Positions 25,450 to 36,330 are shown, counted from the stretch's first letter. The stretch is DNA of 64,000 nucleotides from Syncephalastrum monosporum B8922 (GCA_000697355.1 JNEN01000719.1:175621-239620), one strand, 5' to 3'. Made by a program: numbers and translations. The notes: generated by a model not told the origin, from the letters alone.

Positions 25450-26703
25450 ATGATTCAGGACAAATACATTGGCCTCATTCTCGCCATGAGCTCCAGCGTT
25501 TTTATCGGTCTCTCTTTTATCATCACGAAGAAAGGACTCATCAATGCCCAACGGCATCACGGTAACCTCGCAGCTTGACCACCGGACCTATGACTGATTT
25601 AACAGATAAAAAAAAACGCGTAAACAGGCACGTCGGCGGCAGACGGAAAACATCATTATTTGAAGAACTGGACATGGTGGGCTGGTATGGGAACCAGTAA
25701 GTAAAATGTGCATTATGCAAGCTGCATACACGGTGTACGTAGTGTATAATTTCTGTCTGTAGTGGCAACAGGGGAGATCCTCAACTTCAGCGCTTATTCC
25801 TTTGCACCCGCCATTCTGGTGACGCCTCTGGGTGCTCTGTCCGTGATCCTGGGCGCTATCTTTGCTTCGGTCTTTCTCAAAGAAAAGCTGGGTGCGATTG
25901 GCAAGATCGGGTGCCTTTTGTCGGTGGTGGGTGCGGTGATCGTCGTGCTGCATGCGCCGGAAGACAAGAATGTGGACTCGATTGACGAGCTTTTGGAATA
26001 CGCGATGCATCCTGCGTTCCTGATCTATTGCACCTTTGTCGTCGTAGTCAGTCTCGTCATGATCTACAAGGTGGTACCCAAGTATGGCAAAAAGAACCCG
26101 CTTGTCTACGTCTCCATCTGCTCTCTCGTCGGCTCCGTTTCGGTCATGTCCATTAAAGCGTTTGGTATCGCTCTCAAGTTGACTTTTGCCGGAAACAACC
26201 AATTCACGCACCTGTCCACTTACTTTTTCGGCATCGTCGTCGCCGTCTGCATCATCACGCAAATGAACTACTTCAACAAGGCCCTCGAGCAGTTTTCGAC
26301 CAACGTGTAAGTTCTGACACGATGATCGAATAGATGCTTGATACTTACAGAGACATACAGCGTCAACCCGATCTATTTTGTGTGCTTTACAACAGCCACC
26401 ATCACCGCCTCCACACTGCTGTTCCAAGGCTTCAATACGGATAACCCCATCTTTTCAGTCTCCCTCATCTGCGGCTTCGTCATTATCTTCTCGGGTGTCT
26501 ATCTGTTGGATTCAATTGCCAGGAGCCCTGACGGCACTTATACGCTTCACGAGGGCGAGGACGAGCATCACCTCTTGATGAGTGAGACCACAATGCTCAA
26601 CCACGACCACGATGACGAGGAGGCCCTCGGCCTCACCAACATGCGCGAAGGTGCCGAAGACGAAGGTCTGAGACGCACAAGCCGTACGAGTTTCCACCGG
26701 TGA
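25450..26703 (+). CDS. NIPA-type magnesium transporter
   Basis: Members of the NIPA (DUF803) branch of the DMT superfamily carry Mg2+ across plasma or endosomal membranes. Exons 25450-25561, 25628-25696, 25763-26306 and 26361-26703 give 355 aa. Family landmarks are GLILAMSSSVFIGLSFIITKKG at the N-terminus, MGTMATGEILNFSAYSFAPA across intron 2, the helix ending LGALSVILGAIFASVFLKEKL, and TNVVNPIYFVCFTTATI across intron 3. About nine hydrophobic segments are visible. The C-terminal cytosolic tail after about residue 300 is acidic and His-rich (EGEDEHHLLMSE, HDHDDEEA), which could sense or buffer divalent metal (inference). The joined length is in frame. Which fungal paralogue this is cannot be told from sequence alone. 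Confidence 0.93.
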
Positions 26704-27147
26704 AGAAGTCTGGCGCTTTTACACTGTCGTGTCCTTTCTTATTTCCATGAACTTTCCCTTCGTTCTTTACCTTTCGGCCCTCCACCTGTCGTTTCGCTTA
26801 TTGTAAATTTTCTCTTCTCTATAACTACTAATGTCGGCTGGATCGTCATTTATCTTCTTCTCACATCACTTTACGTACTACTTTTTCGTTTACTAGTCTA
26901 TAGCTATTCGTTCCGAAATCAGTTCTCTTGGACTACACTTCACTTCGGAGCCCGTGTTGTCGACACGCGCTCAAGGCATGTTGGCCACTGCCTTACCTGT
27001 GGCTAAATACATTCTTGAGCCATCGTACTTTTTGACGTATGACACATTTCTATGGGCGGGAGGTTGTTTTGACAGTGGTGCCGGCCACCAAGCGCCTAGG
27101 CAAGTAAACCACAAACGCGAAAAAAAGAAGCAAAATAGTTGTCTTTA
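26704..27147. other. Intergenic, no gene supported
   Basis: NIPA 3' UTR and spacer. A 64-codon frame at 26954 has no features. This marks the boundary between the conserved left block and the rearranged accessory block. Confidence 0.4.
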
Positions 27148-28063
27148 AAAAAAAGGTCGTCTTTTGTGAAACAAACCCGCATCGATGGACATTGGTGCAA
27201 TTACGTTCAAAGGGAATTTCCCGATATATGGATGCGGGTTGCTGTTATCCAAGCGTTGCAGGCGCGGTCCAATCGGTAAGGCATTCGCGTCTGTGGCAGG
27301 TTCCTGGCGACGACTTTCATCCTGCTGACGGCGATTATTATAATGCATTGTAAAAGTATATTCAGTACCTCTGCCCGAGAAAACGTCAGTAGCATATTGG
27401 GTATAGCCGGTCATTACCATGTGCGTATTTCTCACAGTTGTGAGAACCTCCGCCAATCGCCGTTGACCCCGACAGCATTTCGATATGACCATGACCTTTG
27501 TGGTGAAGAATTTCTTGCACCTATTACATCATCAGTGAAGGAAGTGACATCCTCAGCTACAGTTCTTTCATTTGAGACGGTGGTTGGCCTTGGACGTGCG
27601 CGGCTCACCTGTTCCGTCCATCAAGGTGTAGGCACCTCGTTGGGTGGCGCCTGTGATGGTACTGTATATAGATCCAGATACCGCTGGGTGATCTTGCTTG
27701 AAGGAGCCCTGTTCATAGTTCCAGCCCTGGTTCCAAGTGAGGCAGAATAAATGATGCAGTAATGTGAGTCGTATCCATGTTCACCGCATGCATTTCATGT
27801 ATGGCTGGAACTACGACTTTGTCTAGCTGTGCAATGTCCGCTTGTCTTTGTCCACGAGCTCCAGAGGACGAGAATTGATCTGCACCGTCATTGCGATAGT
27901 CACAAAGTTGATTTGGCTGTCTGGCAAACATCTCTGAAAAAGGACTCCCAACAGCGCGAAAAAAAAAAAAGCGCAGAGACAGGATACTTTTCTTATGTCT
28001 GCTGTCGCGAAAAGTGTCAGGAACATAGATGTCCTTACAGTATGTACGTACATCCTTGAACAC
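27148..28063 (-). pseudogene. Decayed or unresolved coding fragment
   Basis: I do not recognise a family. On the minus strand two open segments (28063-27713 and 27492-27145) are linked by a coding-like stretch reading TWNQGWNYEQGSFKQ and then GATQRGAYTLMDGTG, followed by a plausible GTGAGC donor near 27610. The pieces are in different frames and contain in-frame stops if no introns are assumed. It may be a multi-exon gene I cannot splice or a degenerated one. Its position in the repeat-rich block favours decay. Confidence 0.25.
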
Positions 28064-28179
28064 TAGGGCTCAAGCCGCTTACCTTCCACATATCGATATG
28101 GACACTTGCATACGTGTAGTGCTGTCAGCCTTGCAAAGTAGATGGTCTGATAAATGTGAAGGAGCGATGACTCTCGAGG

Positions 28180-28640
28180 CCCATCCATTACCCAGGTACA
28201 TGTAATTGGTTCTAGAGTCTGAGGAGAAGGATCCAAGGAGCGTCCCAAAACATGCTAAAGTCTCTGGCACATCATCCTTTTAAAGCGGCAATTACAGTTC
28301 CTTTACTCTAGGCATAATTTTGTTTCTCTAGAGGTGTATCTCTTTGGTGTGCTTAATAGCCTCCTCTCTTTCTTTTTCTTTTCCTTTTTTCTGGCAGCCC
28401 AAGTCCTAACCAAAACAAATGGCCATGGTTTTATTGTAGAAGAAAAGCAAAAAAGAAATACGAAAGGACGAGGACGAATAAAAAAAAAGACGAGAGAAGA
28501 ACTATTCCAAATGCTCTTGCGAGAGAGCATGCAGCTCCCTTGCTAGGTCGCCAGCTGCGGGGCGGAGCTCAATTGGTTGCGCGATGGCTCTTGCCATCGC
28601 TTCCAGCATCTTGCTGGTGACCTCGGCTTCTCTCTAAACT
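28180..28640. repeat. Direct repeat, also at 37025-37480
   Basis: Segments such as ACCCAGGTACATGTA, GAGAAGGATCC and AGGTGTATCTCTTTGGTGTG recur in the same order and orientation at 37025-37480. Both copies lie immediately downstream of, and overlap, the 3' end of a minus-strand member of the three-copy family, so gene and flank were duplicated together. Confidence 0.75.
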
Positions 28641-29590
28641 AGCAATTAGAATTTACAATTGAAATTGTATAATAATTACCTGGACAGAGATCGCGGCTGA
28701 GAGACAACCTGCCAGCTGATTGTACGCCCCAGGTTCATCTGAACTCTGGGGGGATCTTCAAGGTATGCTTTTGATAGTGGAGAATGGCGTGCTCCTTAGA
28801 ACTCAGGACGAATCGGCTTGATCCGTAAACTGTTGCTGTGAGACCTGCCCATTGGACGGTCTGATACTCCAAGTATTGGTCTGCAACTCCCTTATAGTTG
28901 GAGGCCACTTGAGACGACCAGTGGTCGAGGTGGGAAAGTCTCAGTCGGTCGCATTTGAGGAGATCATCCTGCACACCGACATTGGATGGCTTTTCTTCGC
29001 CAAACAAGACATAGCGATTGTGGTCGATGTCTCTGTAGATGAAATCTACGCGATTTGTGGTCTTTCGGCCGGCCTCATGAGAGGCTTAATATCCGACCTG
29101 TTACAGATGTTAAACGAGAGAAATCTGGCTGATAACTGTATGGTACCTGACGGTCTTTAGAGCACGATTGTGCAGGAAGGCGGCATCCCACAGCATGGAG
29201 TACACGTTGACAGCGTACCCAATTCTCACCATGCGGGTCCCGCAAGAGATCAGACCGTCACAAAACCAGCCTTAATTATGGTGAAGTCAGTTTTTCAATG
29301 TGCCAAGTTCAAGGAAGTCTTACATCTGGTGGATGGCTCCACGAATGTACATGATCTGACCGGTCTCGGGATAGTCGTGCAGGTTGTACATAATGTCCGT
29401 CAGCTCCTGCTGCGAATGGCAATTACGGATTGCGTTGACGGCCGCTCTCTCCTCCGGCCTCAGGAGTATGCGCAGCCGTTTGCTGGCCGCGCTTGCCATG
29501 CCCAAGACCATATACTCTTGACACGACAGCTTTCTTTCATGCACACTGGTGCAGTTTGGACAGGCAAAGATTTGCAGAGTTACAGCATAA
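28502..29590 (-). pseudogene. Three-copy family, copy 1 (frameshifted)
   Basis: This member of an unrecognised family has its C-terminal two-thirds clearly shared with 34.1-35.2 kb and 37.3-38.1 kb. An N-terminal exon reads to IMYIRGAIHQM, then VNVYSMLWDAAFLHNRALKTVR, then after an intron SDIKPLM. There the frame is lost: one base appears deleted near 29080 relative to copy 2, so VDFIYRDIDHNR and LFGEEK continue in another frame. A second shift occurs in a run of six C at about 28750, where LKIPP passes to a stop while the alternative frame reads SSDEPGAYNQLAGCLSAAIS. The last exon (28633-28502) ends in EHLE. Frameshifts are read from the sequence; an assembly error in the C run is possible. 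The D...GEEK arrangement resembles a PD-(D/E)XK nuclease core (inference). Confidence 0.7.
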
Positions 29591-30265
29591 TATAAGTGTC
29601 AATGGTAAGCTAGATAGAGCTGTATGTGTGTATCTGCAATTGGCTGATTGCCTTTGGAGTAGGGGAACTTGTGGGGCCTAAGTTGCGCTGATTAGTCTAC
29701 ATTAATAACCATCATCCTTTTGTATGTACTTGCCACGAGAAGACTTTGAGCAGAGTAAAGAAAAGAAGAAAAGTAGAAGAAAAGTAGACGTGGGAAAAAG
29801 CCCAGCTTCTTTTATGAGACAGACTCACGTCGATGGAGCTGTTATGCGATAACGGCAACCGCGTGTACCAACGGGAAAACGCACCGGTTGACGTCAGGTA
29901 CTTTTCCAGTTTCAAAATTTTATTGGGTTCCATTACTATCACACGATGCGCGTCCCCTGACTGATGGGGAAGAGATTCCTTATGAAAAGAGTACTGATGT
30001 CATATGTGTTCCGCGGAAGACGTGTCAGATATCGAGAATCTTATCTGCCTTCTCTCCATATCTCGTTGAATGGCACCCGCAAAGTGAAGGGAAAAAAGAA
30101 CAAATAAAGTCGAGCCATCGTACGGGATGTTAGCATGTACTCATACAATATACGTCTGTTAATGATAGACACGTATCCTTTAGTAGAGAAGTGCATAGAT
30201 CAGGCTTTACGGCTTTATATCATGCTGGAACATTTAAAAAAAAATATTCGTATCAGCCGCCGGTG
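28502..30265. repeat. Inverted-duplication arm (left)
   Basis: This arm holds copy 1 plus about 600 bp upstream. It matches, in inverted orientation, copy 2 plus upstream DNA at about 33400-35151; for example the tract around CCGCGGAAGACGTGTCAGATATCGA and the promoter-proximal AAAAGAAGTAGACGTGGGAAAAAGCC-like segments are shared. The arms are separated by about 3.1 kb. Similarity drops in the N-terminal coding part. Confidence 0.75.
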
Positions 30266-31399
30266 TATAATATGATTTCATAAGACAACCGCCTTCGCGA
30301 TCGCTTTGCTGCGGTCATGCGTAGCCCTCCAAACGGCGTCTTTGCGACTGGGCCCCTTCGCCTGCGGCTACGGGTCATCACAACTTGCACTTATTCTTCC
30401 GGTCTCTCCTGTCCGAGTCGAAGGCTAGCTGGGGCCAAGGGAGGAAGCTGTGTTTGGGTGATGCCCTGCTGCCCACCGAAACCAAATGGTGCCTGCCTAA
30501 TAAAACATTTTTCTCGAATCCCACTATGCTTTGTATTCTTGTACTTATAAACACATCATGTTTTATATGGTGGGCTACATGTGCTGCAGCACGAAGAGCA
30601 AAGGATTACAGCATAGGACGACAGAGGTAGACTTGTGGAGGGAAGGTACCCATGTATCAATCAATTCTGTACAAGGTAACAAGGCCGTTCATGTCGCCTG
30701 TTGTATGCGCCAGTGTGATTCCAGAGATGAGAGCAGCTTTGTTCGGGAAAGGGTCTCCTTGCAGCCAAGCTCAGAGCATTGCAGATGAATCAGATCATAT
30801 CCATCATACCGCGGTGGGTTACATGAGATACTTTGACCTGAGCATCGCGGCCGTTAGAGCCAGAACTGCCACCCAAGGTAAGGACTGGTGGTGCTGCTAA
30901 AGGAGCAGAAGAAAAGAACTATCAGTTCATTTTCCATTCATCGCTTCAAGTCATTATGCAGCTTACCTGAATTTGAATATCCACCGCTTGTTCAATTAGT
31001 TTTAGCAGTGTCCGCCAGCAGCACCTATGCTGCCAAGGGGAGGGTCGGTCGGTCGGTTGGTCGGTCGGGCAAAGGGTCTCCATCCAGCCAAACTCAAGAG
31101 CATTGGAGATGAATCGAGTCATGTTAAAAACGTTAGCCCGAACAAGTCGATGATGAAACTCAAATAGCAGCAATACTTGCCTTTCAATTCCATGCCAGTG
31201 CATGGGTCGATATGGTATGGAGACCACGCCGGCAGTCGTTGTTGGATATTTGCTGTATGACCCTTGCCATGTGCTCGTCGTCAAAGGGAACGGCAAACAC
31301 GGTGTGTGCACCCTGTGTAGAATGCGGCGTCAGTCATGCGAGGAGTGAAGGGAAAAGCGCAAGTCTAACTTTGTGAAAGAAGACAAACTGCAATCTGTG
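30266..31399. other. Inter-arm spacer with short direct repeat
   Basis: No gene is supported. A roughly 50-bp block with GGGTCTCC...AGCATTG.AGATGAATC occurs at about 30743-30795 and again at about 31073-31118 in the same orientation. The minus strand of both units can encode short unbroken pieces, but no family was recognised. Confidence 0.45.
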
Positions 31400-31830
31400 T
31401 TGACAGTACCTTGTCTGTGACTTTTGGCAACAATCAGAGGAGCAATGAGGTCATTGTCTGGAACGGATATCAACCTGGTTCTTCCGGTGGTGCGCAGATG
31501 GTATGGTCAGATCTGCGATGAGTGGAAGTAAAAAGTGCTGGTTGTTGGTTGGGTTAGCTTTTGGGTCACCAACAAGATAGGAAAGCCAACTTCATTTCTG
31601 TACCCTTTGACTGTGGCTTTTGTGCATCTTTGCGATATGAGCAATATCCTCGTCGTCCAAACGAACTGTCAGTATAGGTGAACGTGGTCTATGCAAGAGA
31701 GCTCGGAAGGCATGAGGAGAAATGTTGAAAAAAAAAAAAGGGACAGACTGCGCAATTTTACGCGATTTTGCGCGACCTGGCATGAATCGTTTCACGCGCC
31801 CCTCACAAAAAAAAAAAAAAGAAGAGGTGC
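31400..31830. repeat. Repeat, inverted copy at 36020-36330
   Basis: TTTTGGGTCACCAACAAGATAGG, the GTCCAAACGAA...GTCAGTAT...GTGGTCTATGCAAGAGAGC segment and CATGAATCGTTTCACG recur inverted at 36020-36330. In both copies one strand encodes a short LT[VF]RLDDE[DH]IAH[IV]AK[ML]HK peptide, suggesting a fragment of a coding element. Confidence 0.7.
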
Positions 31831-32177
31831 GTGGACCGGGTGAGGAGAAAGGCAGTAAAAACTGCCTATAGCACTGTATACTGCAGCCGCTGGACGGTCT
31901 TATCCTCTGATAGGTAGCCCCATTCATGGTGCATAAGGAGAAGTACTCTGGTAGCTATCGGTGCCTATGCTTACTGCTATATTCTAGAGTCTCATGACTT
32001 CAAAGTATGCTGATTAAATTTTTTAATTGTGTTCAAACGACAAAACTTTGACTTATCCTACTCTTCTTGTAGAAGTATTATTTGTCAGTATAATGTGTCC
32101 ATGATTAGTCGATGTAATACATGATTTATTCTCTTTGATAAAATTTATATCGATGTATATATGTGTAGCACCTGCGT
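31831..32177. other. AT-rich spacer, nothing seen
   Basis: AT-rich sequence without supported frames, splice-consistent exons or clear repeats. Confidence 0.5.
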
Positions 32178-32820
32178 CTAATAATGATTGCTGATCTTCT
32201 TTTGCTCCACAGCTTTGCGCTTGGGCTCGCACATGTGCTTAAAATGGTGCGAAGCACCGTTGCAATAGTGGCAAGGGCTCGCCATTGGCTACTGCGTGCT
32301 TTGGTTTGTGGACAGCTCTATCGGTCGCGTCATGTGCGCCGGGGACAAGTAACTGTGTGGCTGCGTGGTCTTGCCGACAGTGCCTTGTGTTGCGCACTCA
32401 GCGTTCGTGTGGTTGCTGCGCTTGTTTTAGCCGGTCTTCGGTTTCTTGTCGCTTTGGGCTCCTCGCTTCCGTTTGCTGGATCCATTATCCGTGCTGTCGT
32501 CCGAGTCAGTGTACTCACTGGAAGTATCGCTGCTGCTATTACCCGCATATGGAATCTGGTCCTTCGTAGCCGACAAGATAAGCAGCACTTGCAGGACATC
32601 TTCCATGTTATCTGGATTGGTGACATAATGATTGGTCATCAATGTCAAAAGCCTTCTTAAGGTACTGGCGGTTGAGAGCGATGAGGAAAGTGCATACTAG
32701 TTTTTGAGTTTTTGATATGGCGGCGTTGGCAGCGTACTCCATTAGCCGCTTCCCAACTCGCCACGTTTCTGTCCGGCTCCTTTGAAAAGACGGAGAATAT
32801 GTAAAGCAAAGCGCACGCAT
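32178..32820 (-). pseudogene. Decayed zinc-knuckle protein, element-like
   Basis: Three minus-strand pieces lie in register but different frames. 32820-32610 reads RVGKRLMEYAANAAISKTQK and YLKKAFDID. 32648-32430 reads MEDVLQVLLILSATKDQIPY followed by a Ser/Asp-rich tract and a basic KRKR cluster. 32286-32178 ends in CHYCNGASHHFKHMC, a Cys/His knuckle-like tail. The order (helical region, low-complexity linker, basic patch, terminal knuckle) resembles a retroelement Gag or related capture protein, but no family is recognised. A frame change near 32645 and stop codons between pieces indicate decay unless unseen introns exist. Confidence 0.35.
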
Positions 32821-33257
32821 ATAAGAATGAATGATAGGCAGAGTTTAGTATAAACGCTTATCAAGGCGTCTCCTACGCCATCCAGTGAAGGAAAATCAAC
32901 AACACAATCTTCGCTTGCGTATACGAGCCGAAGGGTGGACCGCCTAACTCCCAGCTTGAAACTGACGAGCGAAAAGAACAAGTGGCGTCTTGTGTTGTAA
33001 ATTGTGTTCGCCTGTTCTCCTCCTACCCTTTTTGGTGTTCTATATATTAACATCTTCTATTTTTCTTTATGCTTTCGTAACAAAATCGAAAAAACAGAGG
33101 CATTGTATCGTCAGGTGTCGTCTGTCGAGTTAAGATTCGTATGATAGTCATATACAAGGAGCGCTGGATGCTATATGTGCGTATACGCTGGATAACGACG
33201 ACAGTAAAACGTTTATCAAGTAAAGACCCTTTTCCTTGACCCAAATATTTATGGAGT
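32821..33257. other. Spacer, nothing supported
   Basis: Mixed AT-rich sequence. Minus-strand frames of 78-103 codons lack any recognisable motif. Confidence 0.4.
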
Positions 33258-33720
33258 GATTTGGACAAGACGGCGCTCGGCATTGCGCATACTTTTCAAC
33301 CAAGCAATATGCCCTTCAATAAATCACAGTAGTAGCTTGATACCATGTATCGAATAGAGGTAAATATATGAGTTTTAGAGACGGATTCATTGAATAATGC
33401 ACGGAGGACTACAATAATTGGCGACAAGAGCCAAAGACATGACATGAAGCCGTAAAGCCTGAGCTATGCACTTCTCGACCAAAGATATATATGGTATCTA
33501 TTATTAACTGACGTATATTGTATGATGACTATCTGATAACATCCCATAGGATGGCTCGACTTTATTTGATCTTTTCTTTCCCTTCAATTTTTCGGGTGCC
33601 CTTCAAGAAGATATTGAGAAGGCAGATAAGGTTCTCGATACCTGACACGTCTTCCGCGGAGCACATATGACTTCATCCTCCTTATTCCTAAGAACTCTGC
33701 TCCCAATCAGTGAACGCAGA
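33258..33720. repeat. Inverted repeat flanking copy 2 (left)
   Basis: Read inward, this segment runs through GGCGACAAGAGCCAAAGACAT, GACATGAAGCCGTAAAGCCTGA and CTGACACGTCTTCCGCGGAGCA. The same series is found inverted at 35638-36030, so copy 2 sits between two roughly 400-bp inverted repeats. Part of it is also present at 30010-30260. Confidence 0.75.
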
Positions 33721-35151
33721 TCGTGTGATAGCAATGGAACCCAATGAAAACCTCGAAACTGGAAAATTACCTGACGTCAACCGGTGTCAGGGCCCCTTTT
33801 CTTCTTGCGTTCTTTTTCCCATTGGTACACGCGGTTCCCGTAATCGCATAGCAGTTCCATCGACATGAGTCTGTCTCATAAAAGTAGCTGGGCTTTTTCC
33901 CACGTCTACTTTTCTTCTACTTTTCTTTACTCTGCTCAAAGCTTTTCATGGCAAGTACATACAAAGGGCTGATGGTTATTGATGTAGACTAATTAGCGCA
34001 ACATAGGCCCCACAAGTTTCCCAAGTTCCTCTGCCTCCCGTTAACTGCCGAAACTGCACTATGACAAAGATAGGAGCGACTTTTGGAAATTTCACTTTCG
34101 TACGTTATCCTCAGTTCATCAAAGCTTCCGACTCAAGTATTGCCGTCAGAAGCGCCCGCGGTCCCGCAAAGACCAAGGCGATTCAACGCGGATGCCACAT
34201 TCAGGAAGGGCATAGACAAGATCAAGGAACTTTTGGAAGCAAAGCGCCTGCAGATCACGAACAAAGCCAAAGGCTACACTATGTGAGTAACAACTCTGGC
34301 GTCTGTTTCATTATTAATGTGAGATTAAATCCATTGTTAGTGTGTACGCCTACGGCAAGAATACGGGCAATGATGAAATCATCATGGGTGGACCTTTTAT
34401 AATGCGGCCGTTTGAGGCGGTCGAAAATTGGTTCTGCGTGAACGTGTACTCGGCGCTTTGGGATGGCGCTTTCTTGCACCACCGCACTCTCAGGACCGTA
34501 AGGTACTTTTGCAGCTACCAGGTATACCTTTCCTCGCTGAACACTTTTTCATAGATCGGATAACAAGCCCTTGATCGAGGCGGGAAAGAAAAGCACACAC
34601 CATGTTGATTTCATCTACCGCGACATCGAACACAATCGCGACATTCTCTTTGGAGAAGAGAAGTCCTCGAAGGTCCATGTGCAAGAGAACTTTGTCAAGT
34701 GCGACGGTCTGAGGTTGTCACCCCTCCACCGCTGGTCCTCCCAATTCGCCAGCCAATACCATGCGTTGGCCGACCAGTACCTCGAGTGTAACACTATGCA
34801 GTGGGCAGGTCTCACTGCCAGCATTTACGGCTCCAGCCGTTTTAATCTGAATCCGAAGCACAAGGGCATCATGCATTACGAGAAATATATATTTACTATT
34901 CCACAAAGCCCCAATGAGCCTGGTGCTTACAACCAGCTGGCTGGTTGTCTGTCGGCGGCCATCTCGGTTCAGGTAACAGTATACAATTTTTATTGTGCAA
35001 ATTCTAATTGTTGCTCTAGAGGGAGGCTCAAAAGACCAGCGAGATGCTGCAAGCATTGGCAAAAGCCACCTCCCTGCCGGTTGGCCGCCGGCCCACTGCA
35101 AACAACCTGGCCAAGGAACTGCAAGCGATTGCCGAGCAACACTCGGAGTAG
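33400..35151. repeat. Inverted-duplication arm (right)
   Basis: This is the counterpart of the 28502-30265 arm. The promoter-proximal sequence from TCTGTCTCATAAAAG to GGCCCCACAAGTT (about 33870-34015) is shared with copy 1, then similarity lapses through the first coding exon and returns from VNVYS onwards. Confidence 0.75.
34083..35151 (+). CDS. Three-copy family, copy 2 (PD-(D/E)XK-like?)
   Basis: Function unknown. The readable model is 34083-34282, 34341-34502, 34555-34972 and 35020-35151: 304 in-frame codons including the stop. No ATG opens this frame, so the real 5' end is missing, further upstream, or shifted; an ATG at 34061 is in another frame. Visible parts are a basic helical segment (FRKGIDKIKELLEAKRLQI), then IMRPFEAVENWF, VNVYSALWDGAFLHHRTLRT, DNKPLIEAGKK, and VDFIYRDIEHNRDILFGEEK. 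The last has D followed by E-x-K at spacing compatible with a PD-(D/E)XK nuclease core (inference). The C-terminal half (ALADQYLECNTMQWAGLTAS, YNQLAGCLSAAISVQ, final helix to EQHSE) is shared by all three copies. It is flanked by inverted repeats and followed by a foldback element, so mobilisation by an element is plausible. Confidence 0.55.
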
Positions 35152-35255
35152 ACCTTCTTTTATTGTTTCTCTTTCTTTTTTCCTTTTTCTTTTTTCTTTT
35201 TTCTTTTCTCGCTTCAGAATAAACTATGGCAGTTTGGTTTCATAAAAAAACTGCA

Positions 35256-35610
35256 GCCTTTTGGGGCCCGAAAAGGCTACCGCTTGCCATTTGGAGCCTC
35301 ACACGAATTTTGGGCCATTTGAGGCCTTTTGGAGCGCTTTAATACCTTTTTATGCTTATGCTTCATCATACTGTATATGGCTCGTCTCACATCGATAATG
35401 GGGTACTGGTCATTTAGGCCACATCAAAAGGCATCAAAAGGCATCAAAAAATATGAAAGGGCGTAACAGGTACAAAGGGCCTCAAAAGGCATTGAAAGGC
35501 CTTGCAATGCACAGTGGTAACCTTCAAAGGCCACATAAGACCTGAAAAGGCCTGATAAGATGCATGGGGCCCCAAATGGCGAGCGGTAGCCTTTTCAGGC
35601 CTTGAAACGC
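35256..35610. repeat. Foldback element rich in GGCCTTTT
   Basis: A 35-bp arm at 35265-35299, including GGCTACCGCTTGCCATTTGG, is repeated inverted at 35568-35602 with about 90% identity or better. Between the arms AAAAGGC/GCCTTTT words recur many times in both orientations. It has no coding capacity and looks like a MITE or foldback unit directly after copy 2. Confidence 0.75.
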
Positions 35611-35637
35611 TCTTACAGGTTTGCGATGTATGCTCCG

Positions 35638-36030
35638 CGGAAGACGTGTCAGATATCGAAAATTTTATCTGCCTTCTCTATATCTCGTTGAATGACACTC
35701 TCAAAATGAAGGGAAAGAAAAGAACAACCAAAGCCGAGCCACCCTATGGGATGATAGCACATACTCACACAGTATACGTAACTTAGTGGTAGATAGCACA
35801 TATAACTTTAGTCGAGCAGTGCATAGGTCAGGCTTTACGGCTTCATGTCATGTCTTTGGCCTTTGTCGCCAATGATCGTAGTCCTACGTGCATTACTCAA
35901 TGAACCCGTCTTTTAAAATCATATATTTACCTGTATTCGATACATGATATCGAGCTGCTATTAGTTACTAAGTGCATACTGCTACAACGGCTGGAAATTA
36001 TGCGCCGCCTTACCCAAATCACCCCTTTTT
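35638..36030. repeat. Inverted repeat flanking copy 2 (right)
   Basis: This mirrors 33258-33720 and is a direct copy of 30010-30260 over its first 250 bp (CCGCGGAAGACGTGTCAGATATCGA, ATCTCGTTGAATG, GTGCATAG.TCAGGCTTTACGGCTT). Confidence 0.75.
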
Positions 36031-36330
36031 TGTGAAACGATTTCATGCCAAATAGCGCCAAATCGCACAGTCTGCCCTTTTTTTTTTCTATATGATTTCT
36101 CCTCTTATGAGGCTTCTATGCTCTCTTGCATAGACCACATTCACCCATACTGACATTTCGTTTGGACGATGAGCACATTGCTCACGTCGCAAAGCTGCAC
36201 AAAAAGCCGCCAGTCAAAGGTGGTGGCAGAAATGAAGTAGGTTTCCCTTCCCTATCTTGTTGGTGACCCAGAAAAGTAAACTAACCCAACCACAACCGAC
36301 CACAGCCAGGCACTTTTTACAATCGCTGGT
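36020..36330. repeat. Repeat, inverted copy at 31545-31830
   Basis: Inverted counterpart of 31545-31830. It overlaps the distal end of the DBP5-like pseudogene, so part of that pseudogene was duplicated as well. Confidence 0.65.
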
